Shown: in pieces, positions 1 through 4,425 of the stretch
Layout of the letters: each line of letters begins with the position of its first letter
Position numbering within the stretch: position 1 is the first letter of the stretch
NCBI GenBank assembly: GCA_937902115.1
Contig: CALGSR010000360.1
Location: 1 to 5,104, forward strand
Direction: 5' to 3'
Length of the DNA: 5,104 nt
DNA from: an uncultured Bacillus sp.
Lineage (GTDB): Bacteria; Bacillota; Bacilli; Bacillales; Cytobacillaceae
Position numbers and translations under genes: made by a program
Notes under the pieces: generated by a model
What the model was told of the DNA's origin: nothing
Database searches by the model: none
Seen by the model: only the letters and a program-made list of their open reading frames with translations

Positions 1-22
1 ACTTGTTAAATTTCTTGGATAA

Positions 23-53
23 TTTACATTTTTTGCTGTTTTTATGATACTAT
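23..53 (+). promoter_or_regulatory. Candidate sigma-A promoter for the SGNH hydrolase gene
   Basis: An extended -10 element, TG-A-TACTAT at 45-53, is preceded by TTTACA at 23-28, with a long 19-nt spacer. Transcription would begin near position 60. That would exclude the ATG at 44 as a start and favour the starts at 80 or 101. The -35 spacing is poor, so the call rests mainly on the extended -10. Confidence 0.35.
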
Positions 54-100
54 TTACGATATGTAAAGGGGAAGTATTTTTGGATCGTAAGGGGTGCGTT

Positions 101-1363
101 ATGGGCAAGAAGATATTTTTTTTGCTTTTTGTTGTGTTTGCAATAGTGATTGTCTTGATTGGGAATAAATATTATCAGGATAAAATTAGCAGCCAAACGG
201 AATCAGCTAAGGCTGCTTTGGAAGAACAGCAAAAAATAGCAGATATGGAAAAACAAAAGGAAATAGAGAAGCAAGGGGCATGGGCAAATAAAAACTGGTA
301 CGCAATTGGTGACAGTCTAACCGCAGATAATCGCTATCAACGGATAGTTCAAAAAGAACTCGGTATAAAAAAAGTGATAACAGATGCTGAACCCGGTCAA
401 TCGATTCGGACCATGGGAGACAATGCAACAGCAGAGAACTTGCAGGGAATTGATCTCATCACCGTGTTTGGCGGTACGAATGATTTTGGTCATAATAGCC
501 TGCTTGGCACCATGGATGATGGTCAAGACACTCCGACATTTTACGGTGAATTGAAAATGGTCACGGAGAAAATCATAGCCGCAAAAGAGAAGGATGCAGT
601 TGTGGTATTCATCACCCCATTAAAGCGCGGCGTGTTTGATGAAACAGAACCACTGTACACAGATCCCAATGCAGCGGGATATATGCTGGGGGACTATGTC
701 CATGCCATGAAGGAAGTAGCGGAGTTCTATGGCATCCCTGTCATTGATTTATTTGAAGAAAGCGGGATCAATGAGGAGAATTTTGCTGAATTTTTAACGG
801 TAGATAATCTGCATCCAAACGACCTTGGCTATGAAAAAATTTCTAAGGTTATGATCGAAGAGTTAAAAGCGATTCAACCAGGTATCTGGCCAGCCATTGT
901 GCCCGGAAAAGCGGCGCCAATAAATGAAGAAGAAAAAGAAACAAAAGAGAAGGCGAAGAATGAGGAAAGAGAGAAGCCTGACACGGAAGCAAAAAGTGAA
1001 GCAGAACAGAAACCAAAGAGCGGTGTAACAGATAAGGCAAAACCGAAGGAAGCGATTCAGAGAAAAACAGAACCGAAGCCTGTTCCAACGCCAAAGCCAA
1101 AACCAGCGCCGAAGCCTGCTCCAACACCGAAGCCGGAACCAGCTCCAAAACCAGAACCAAAACCAGAGCCGAAACCAGAACCTAAACCAGCACCAACACC
1201 GGAGCCAGAGCCAGCACCGGAACCGGCTCCTGAACCAAAACCTGACCCAGTCCCAGAGCCAACTCCAGGGCCTGAACCGGTGACGGAACCAAAACCAGAG
1301 CCAGCACCGGAACCAACAACTCCAGGGCCGGAGCCTGTGTCAGAACCGATATCTTTTGAGTAA
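101..1363 (+). CDS. Membrane-anchored SGNH/GDSL-type hydrolase with proline-rich C-terminal tail
   Basis: This is a 420-residue protein predicted to act outside the cell as an esterase or acylhydrolase; the substrate is unknown. Residues 5-21 form a hydrophobic membrane segment after MGKK, with no evident signal-peptidase site, so an N-terminal anchor is likely. Residues 26-60 are charged and helical, probably coiled coil. The SGNH domain follows at about 66-260. It has GDSLT with the nucleophile Ser72, a block II glycine (Gly99), GGTND with Asn127, and DNLHPN with Asp235 and His238, so all four catalytic blocks are present. Residues 270-323 are Lys/Glu rich, and about 324-416 are Pro-x repeats. 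There is no LPxTG motif. I chose ATG 101 because AAGGGG lies at 89-94 with good spacing. TTG 80 also has a strong site (AAAGGGG, 65-71) and would add seven residues. An ATG at 44 lies upstream of both sites. The gene stands alone between its own promoter and a terminator. The fold assignment is firm; the role in cell-wall or envelope modification is inference. Confidence 0.85.
   Translation: MGKKIFFLLFVVFAIVIVLIGNKYYQDKISSQTESAKAALEEQQKIADMEKQKEIEKQGAWANKNWYAIGDSLTADNRYQRIVQKELGIKKVITDAEPGQSIRTMGDNATAENLQGIDLITVFGGTNDFGHNSLLGTMDDGQDTPTFYGELKMVTEKIIAAKEKDAVVVFITPLKRGVFDETEPLYTDPNAAGYMLGDYVHAMKEVAEFYGIPVIDLFEESGINEENFAEFLTVDNLHPNDLGYEKISKVMIEELKAIQPGIWPAIVPGKAAPINEEEKETKEKAKNEEREKPDTEAKSEAEQKPKSGVTDKAKPKEAIQRKTEPKPVPTPKPKPAPKPAPTPKPEPAPKPEPKPEPKPEPKPAPTPEPEPAPEPAPEPKPDPVPEPTPGPEPVTEPKPEPAPEPTTPGPEPVSEPISFE
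1070..1348 (+). repeat. Degenerate Pro-x coding repeat (KP/EP/AP/TP) in the SGNH hydrolase tail
   Basis: About 93 codons alternate proline with Lys, Glu, Ala, Thr, Val or Gly, in units such as PKPEP, PAPEP and PTPGPEP. The DNA repeat uses CCA/CCG plus GAG/GAA/AAA and is not perfectly tandem. The first half is Lys-Pro rich and the second half Glu-Pro rich, so net charge shifts from basic to acidic towards the C-terminus. Such tails are typically extended rods that span or associate with the cell wall. Tracts like this commonly vary in length between strains and are prone to misassembly. Confidence 0.85.
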
Positions 1364-1370
1364 AAGAAAT

Positions 1371-1389
1371 TGCAAACTTTGCAGCAAAG
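1371..1389. repeat. Two overlapping 13-nt palindromes after the SGNH gene
   Basis: TGCAAA-C-TTTGCA (1371-1383) and CTTTGC-A-GCAAAG (1377-1389) share their middle bases, so two alternative short hairpins are possible. They lie just after the stop codon. There is no following T-tract, so this is not a terminator. No function is assigned; the remaining bases up to the terminator at 1471 show nothing else that I can support. Confidence 0.4.
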
Positions 1390-1470
1390 CGTGAATCAAT
1401 AAAGGAAATGAATAAATAATGCAGTCTGGGAATCGTTTCATATGGTTCGTTTTGCGGCGCAAATTAAATA

Positions 1471-1525
1471 AACAACTGACATGGAAAAAGGCGTGTGCGA
1501 TGACACACGCCTTTTTTTAGTTGTT
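1471..1525 (+). terminator. Strong intrinsic terminator of the SGNH hydrolase gene, possibly bidirectional
   Basis: GGCGTGTG (1490-1497) pairs perfectly with CACACGCC (1504-1511) around a 6-nt loop. The stem is extended by A5 (1485-1489) against T7 (1512-1518). An outer pair, AACAACT (1471-1477) with AGTTGTT (1519-1525), continues the dyad after a 7-nt asymmetric gap. The A-run on the left and T-run on the right allow termination in both directions. It separates the SGNH gene from the uronate locus. Its right edge touches the -35 of the next promoter. Confidence 0.9.
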
Positions 1526-1552
1526 GAAAAAATATTTATCACACTCTATAAT
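1524..1552 (+). promoter_or_regulatory. Sigma-A promoter P1, upstream of the regulator gene
   Basis: TTGAAA (1524-1529) and TATAAT (1547-1552) are separated by exactly 17 nt, a near-consensus pair. Transcription would start near 1559 and run directly into the operator at 1565-1599. The module is nearly repeated at 2662-2690 ahead of kdgA. The next recognisable gene is the IclR-family pseudogene at 1858, about 300 nt downstream, with a terminator hairpin in between. Confidence 0.85.
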
Positions 1553-1564
1553 AAAATTATTCAC

Positions 1565-1599
1565 TTTCCAAATAGGATTAATAATTTCCTATTTGGAAA
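1565..1599. promoter_or_regulatory. Operator O1, 35-bp dyad (13-9-13), probable IclR-family regulator site
   Basis: TTTCCAAATAGGA (1565-1577) and TCCTATTTGGAAA (1587-1599) are perfect reverse complements with a 9-bp spacer. The right half also contains a 15-bp TTTCC-N5-GGAAA site (1585-1599). Two TTTCC starts lie exactly 20 bp apart, about two helical turns, as expected for two dimers side by side. The dyad begins 13 nt after TATAAT, covering the start of transcription, so repression is the likely outcome. The GGAAA/TTTCC half-sites resemble the operator of E. coli IclR. Assignment to the adjacent IclR-family gene is inference. Confidence 0.75.
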
Positions 1600-1746
1600 T
1601 ATAAAATAAAGCGCTTGAAATTAAAAATGTATAACAATCCTGAAGGTAAGTATTTCAAAAAGTGGGATTGTAACCAATTACAAATTAAGAGCGAGACAAT
1701 GTAAACAAATTATCAAGGTGAAAAAAGTTCAAAATAGTCCAAGGGT
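1600..1746 (+). other. Leader region after P1/O1 with one candidate stem, no recognisable gene
   Basis: This stretch would be the 5' part of the P1 transcript. ACAATCC (1634-1640) can pair with GGATTGT (1665-1671) around a 24-nt loop, and TGAA/TTCA (1641-1644/1654-1657) can pair inside it. A 25-codon ATG frame at 1627-1704 has no ribosome binding site and matches nothing that I recognise. No known riboswitch or T-box motif was seen. It may be a leader RNA or the scar of a lost gene. Confidence 0.3.
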
Positions 1747-1780
1747 CCACATCTACATCTGCATAGATGTGGTTTCTTTT
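1747..1780 (+). terminator. Hairpin terminator or attenuator between P1 and the regulator gene
   Basis: CCACATCTA (1747-1755) pairs perfectly with TAGATGTGG (1764-1772) around an 8-nt loop and is followed by TTTCTTTT (1773-1780). It sits about 190 nt into the transcript expected from P1 and 78 nt before the regulator start. It would therefore stop most P1 transcripts before the regulator. It could be an attenuator, or the terminator of a gene no longer present. No obvious independent promoter was seen between it and 1858. Confidence 0.7.
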
Positions 1781-1857
1781 GTGCTTATATGGAAGATTTT
1801 TAACTTCAATGACATTGAACGTAGATGAATATCATTGTATGTAAGGAGATAACTAAA

Positions 1858-2545
1858 ATGGAGAAAGCAAAACAACCATATGGAACGGTACTTATTAAAG
1901 CTGTTAAAATTCTTGACTTTTTAGCAGCAAATAAAGAACCGCAGTCATTAAATATTATCGCTCAAGAAACAGGTTTCATAAATTCCACTGCATTGAAAAT
2001 ACTAGACACGCTTATTTTTATTGGGTATGTAAAAAAACATCCCGAAAGAACTACAAAAGGAATTAGATGAAACGATCCATTTAGGAATTCTTGAAGGAGA
2101 CGAAATTCTTACAGTTAATAAACTTGAAACTCAAAAAGCCATTGTATGTTTGAATTCGAGAATTGGGCTAATGAAACCACTTTATTGCTCAGCTATGGGA
2201 AAAGCAGTGCTAGCGGAATTTACAGAGAGCGAATTAATGGCATATTTAAATCGAGTAGAGTTAAAGGCTATCGCGAGAAACACCATTACTGAACGCAGCG
2301 TTTTATTAAACCAGTTGGCAGATATTAAACGAAAAGGCTATGCTGTTGACGATAGTGAAGGGGAAGATGATGTTTACTGTCTTGGTGTCTCACTTTATTT
2401 AAATGGAGAATCGTACGGAGCCTTTAGTATAAGTGTGCCTTTCTATCGAATATCGGCTGATATAGAAAGAGAAATAGTTCATGCGATATTAAAAACAAAG
2501 TCTAATATCTTACGCGAATTACAGCAAAATAATGTTTTTATCTAA
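1858..2545 (+). pseudogene. IclR-family transcriptional regulator, disrupted by frameshift and internal deletion
   Basis: The gene starts at ATG 1858 with AAGGAG (1843-1848) 9 nt upstream; the in-frame ATG at 1825 lacks such a site. The first frame encodes 70 residues and stops at TGA 2068-2070. Its residues 9-58 form the IclR winged helix-turn-helix, with the recognition helix around NSTALKILDTL and then GYVKK. The second frame, open from 2033 to 2545, encodes the end of the linker (KELQKELDETIHLGILEGDE) and a complete effector-binding domain, including the family's PLYCSAMGKAVLAEF segment and the late GYAVDD and CLGVSLY segments. In intact relatives about 30 residues lie between the YVxxxPE and LxEL..ETxHL segments: the second wing strand (R-Y-x-L-G) and the linker helix. 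They are absent here, and the frame shifts by +1. The joined product would be about 226 residues against 250-260 usual. Context suggests a KdgR-like regulator of the downstream kdg/kdu operon, acting at O1-O3. The broken product is unlikely to be a normal regulator; a sequencing error explains the frame but not the missing linker. Confidence 0.85.
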
Positions 2546-2603
2546 CAAAGAATAATAGCTGTTAAGCAAATAGCTCGTAAGAAATAATAAACTGTAAACT
2601 GCT

Positions 2604-2651
2604 TTTCTTATTTCCAAATAGGAAATAGTTATTCCTAATAAGAAATTTTTT
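2604..2651 (+). terminator. Weak AT-rich hairpin with T6 tail after the regulator gene
   Basis: TTTCTTAT (2604-2611) pairs with ATAAGAAA (2638-2645), and inside it TAGGAA (2619-2624) pairs with TTCCTA (2632-2637). T6 follows at 2646-2651. The position, 59 nt after the regulator stop and just before the kdgA promoter, fits a terminator. The stem is nearly all A-U and it coincides with operator O2, so the pairing may only reflect the operator's symmetry. Confidence 0.4.
2611..2645. promoter_or_regulatory. Operator O2, upstream of the kdgA promoter
   Basis: The left arm, 2611-2623, is identical to that of O1 and continues into a perfect TTTCC-N5-GGAAA site (2611-2625). The right arm, 2633-2645, differs from the O1 right arm at 3 of 13 bases. 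The 9-bp spacer and the 20-bp step between half-sites are conserved. It ends 16 nt before the -35 of the kdgA promoter. It could act as an auxiliary operator with O3, about 93 bp away centre to centre, or as an activator-type position. Confidence 0.65.
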
Positions 2652-2661
2652 CGTAAAACAG

Positions 2662-2690
2662 TTGAAAAAATAAATTACACGTTCTATAAT
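2662..2690 (+). promoter_or_regulatory. Sigma-A promoter P2 of the kdgA-kdgK-kduI operon
   Basis: TTGAAA (2662-2667) and TATAAT (2685-2690) are 17 nt apart, the same elements and spacing as P1. GTTGAAAAAATA and TCTATAATAA are shared with P1 at the same offset. Transcription would start near 2697 and immediately enter operator O3. No terminator separates it from kdgA. Confidence 0.88.
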
Positions 2691-2703
2691 AAGGTCAAAT
2701 GAA

Positions 2704-2738
2704 TTTCCAAATAATATTTATGATTTCCTATTTGGAAA
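2704..2738. promoter_or_regulatory. Operator O3, between P2 and kdgA
   Basis: The right arm TCCTATTTGGAAA (2726-2738) is identical to that of O1. The left arm, 2704-2716, matches O1 at 11 of 13 bases. The 9-bp spacer and 20-bp half-site step are kept. It begins 14 nt after TATAAT and overlaps the start of transcription, a repressor position. Its 3' edge ends 7 nt before the kdgA ribosome binding site. Confidence 0.75.
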
Positions 2739-2744
2739 TATGTT

Positions 2745-2750
2745 AGGAGG
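2745..2750 (+). promoter_or_regulatory. Ribosome binding site of kdgA (decides the start problem)
   Basis: AGGAGG is a full Shine-Dalgarno sequence. Its ideal start, 8 nt downstream, is position 2759, which reads ATC rather than ATG. The only upstream legal start in frame, GTG 2750, overlaps the Shine-Dalgarno and cannot use it. A TAG at 2744-2746 closes the frame upstream. Confidence 0.8.
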
Positions 2751-3400
2751 TGTTAAGGATCAAAAAGGCACAATCGTTGTTTAAAATTGAGAAAAGCGGT
2801 GTGATTGCTGTTGTACGAGCTGATTCAAAAGTTCAAGCATTAAAAACAATAGATTCATTGGTAAATGGCGGCATTACAGGAATAGAGATTACATTTACAA
2901 TCCCTGATGTTGAAGAGGTAATCCGTGAAATTGTTTTCAAATATAAAGACAATCCAGAGATTGTTATTGGTGCTGGAACAGTCCTTGATGCTATTACAGC
3001 TAGAATCGCTATTCTTGCCGGAACGGAATTTATCGTAAGTCCAATGTTTGATTCTGAAATAGCAAAAATTTGCAATCTATATCAGATCCCTTATTTACCT
3101 GGTTGTATGACCATAACTGAAATGAAAGACGCACTGATTTCCGGTGTCGACATTATAAAGCTATTCCCTGGAAGTCATTATTCGCCAGGTTTTATAGATG
3201 CTGTTAAAGCGCCGTTGCCACAAATTAATATTATGCCTACAGGCGGAGTTAATCTCGATAACATGGAGCAATGGTTCGCGAAAGGTTGTGTAGCTGTTGG
3301 TGTAGGTGGAAGTTTATTAGCGCCGGCTAAACATGGCGACTATGAACAAGTGTCAAACTTAGCGAAGCAATATATGGAAAAATTCCGTGAAATTAGGTAG
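2750..3400 (+). CDS. kdgA: 2-dehydro-3-deoxyphosphogluconate (KDPG) aldolase
   Basis: This cytoplasmic class I aldolase cleaves KDPG to pyruvate and D-glyceraldehyde-3-phosphate, the last step of uronate degradation and of the Entner-Doudoroff route. Counting from GTG 2750 (216 residues), the family blocks appear in order: GVIAVVRA (17-24), GIEITFT with the catalytic Glu46, GAGTVLD (74-80), FIVSP (94-98), YLPGCMT (115-121), IIKLFPG with the Schiff-base Lys137, and MPTGGVNLDN. The length is normal for the family. The start is odd. Family proteins usually begin near the K-K-A-x-x-L segment, and an ATG would be expected at 2759, 8 nt from AGGAGG, but the base there gives ATC. GTG 2750 is the longest legal start but lies inside the Shine-Dalgarno. 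TTG 2777, with AAAAAGG 8 nt upstream, would remove about six residues before the first barrel strand. The gene is first in the operon behind P2/O3; kdgK follows after 8 nt. The function is very secure, the start is not. Confidence 0.93.
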   Translation: MLRIKKAQSLFKIEKSGVIAVVRADSKVQALKTIDSLVNGGITGIEITFTIPDVEEVIREIVFKYKDNPEIVIGAGTVLDAITARIAILAGTEFIVSPMFDSEIAKICNLYQIPYLPGCMTITEMKDALISGVDIIKLFPGSHYSPGFIDAVKAPLPQINIMPTGGVNLDNMEQWFAKGCVAVGVGGSLLAPAKHGDYEQVSNLAKQYMEKFREIR

Positions 3401-3408
3401 GTGACATC

Positions 3409-4410
3409 ATGAACATTCTTACATTTGGGGAAATCATGTTGCGATTTTCAACATACAACGGCACCCATCTTAGTGATGCAGTAAATTTTCAAGCGCATTA
3501 TGGCGGTGCAGAGGCAAATGTTGCCATTAATTTATCAAATCTTGGACATGAGGCAGCATTCGCTAGTAAAGTTCCTGATACCGCTTTAGGGAATGCGGTT
3601 AAAAGACATTTGCAAAAATATGGCGTCAATACAAAGAAAATGGTATTTGGCGGCGAACGCTTAGGCACTTATTATGTTGATAGCGGTGTCGGAGAACGTT
3701 CATCATCAGTCATCTACGATAGAGCCTATTCAAGCTTTTCATTATTACAGGAATTAGAATGGGACTTAGATTCATTGCTTGATGGCGTTGAACTCCTTCA
3801 CGTTTCGGGAATTACCCCGGCGCTTTCTGAAAAATTATCAGATATAACGCTAAATCTAATTAAAGAAGCAAAAAAACGTAATGTCCAAGTCAGCTTCGAT
3901 ATTAATTATCGTTCAAAGCTTTGGGATTATGAACGCGCTTCAAAAGTCCTTGCGATGATTTTACCCTATGTAGATTATTGTTCAGCAGGTAAAATGGATG
4001 CCCTTTATTTACTTGGTATTGAAGAGAATAAAACAGACCATCCTGATACAGATTATTACTATAGAAAAATAAATGAAAAATTCCCTAACATTGAAGTATT
4101 ATATTCCACGAATCGCGAAGTGAAGTCAGCAAGCTCAAATACCTTGCAGGGAACACTTTGGAAAAATGGACAAACATATGCCTCAAAAGTTCATGTAATG
4201 GAACCGATTGTTGACCGGGTTGGTGGAGGAGATGCTTTTTCTGCTGGTATACTTCACGGCCTGCTAACAAATACTACTCCAGAATATACAGTTTCATTTG
4301 CAACAGCTTTTTCAAGCTTAAAACATACAGTATTTGGTGACTCAAATCCCTTTACAATTAAAGAAACAGAAGATTTAATGAACCGTGGTTCAGCAAAAAT
4401 TAACAGATAA
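3409..4410 (+). CDS. kdgK: 2-keto-3-deoxygluconate kinase (PfkB/ribokinase family)
   Basis: The enzyme phosphorylates 2-keto-3-deoxygluconate with ATP to give KDPG, the substrate of the aldolase encoded just upstream. The 333 residues match the usual length. Visible blocks are the N-terminal strand NILTFGEIMLRF, the sugar-binding YGGAEANVA (31-39), RLGTYY (84-89) and IYDRAYSS (102-109) typical of this kinase, FDINYRSKLW (163-172), and the PfkB signature DRVGGGDAFSAG with the catalytic base Asp275. Start ATG 3409 is preceded by AGGTGA (3399-3404) overlapping the kdgA stop, so translation is probably coupled. kduI starts 15 nt after its stop. Other PfkB sugar kinases such as fructokinase are possible in principle, but the substrate blocks and the neighbours favour KDG kinase. 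Confidence 0.93.
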   Translation: MNILTFGEIMLRFSTYNGTHLSDAVNFQAHYGGAEANVAINLSNLGHEAAFASKVPDTALGNAVKRHLQKYGVNTKKMVFGGERLGTYYVDSGVGERSSSVIYDRAYSSFSLLQELEWDLDSLLDGVELLHVSGITPALSEKLSDITLNLIKEAKKRNVQVSFDINYRSKLWDYERASKVLAMILPYVDYCSAGKMDALYLLGIEENKTDHPDTDYYYRKINEKFPNIEVLYSTNREVKSASSNTLQGTLWKNGQTYASKVHVMEPIVDRVGGGDAFSAGILHGLLTNTTPEYTVSFATAFSSLKHTVFGDSNPFTIKETEDLMNRGSAKINR

Positions 4411-4425
4411 TAGGAGAGATTTTAA

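Noticed and set aside
849..1160. 103-codon reverse-strand frame opposite the proline-rich tail
   Set aside because: It is a Leu/Val/Ser-rich mirror of the Pro-x repeat with no ribosome binding site or family resemblance. The + strand gene explains it.
1070..1348. Possible CRISPR or tandem DNA repeat
   Set aside because: The periodicity is the codon-level Pro-x pattern inside a continuous reading frame. There are no constant repeats with unique spacers.
1419..1520. 33-codon ATG frame after the SGNH gene
   Set aside because: It runs through the terminator stem and ends in its T-tract. AAGGAA is too far upstream (12 nt), and the peptide is unrecognisable.
1606..1619. CcpA cre-like site around AAGCGCTT downstream of O1
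   Set aside because: The palindromic core fits, but both flanks miss the conserved TG and CA positions. The match is too weak to list as a site.
1627..1704. 25-codon ATG frame in the P1 leader
   Set aside because: It has no ribosome binding site, and its length is easily reached by chance in this composition. It is mentioned only as part of the leader region.
1741..1772. T-box or riboswitch element suggested by AGGGTCCAC before the hairpin
   Set aside because: The T-box consensus continues TGG-ACC after AGG, which is absent, and no specifier stem was seen.
2740..2784. Short ATG frame overlapping the kdgA ribosome binding site
   Set aside because: It has 14 codons and no upstream ribosome binding site. 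It lies in a different frame from kdgA and is likely fortuitous.
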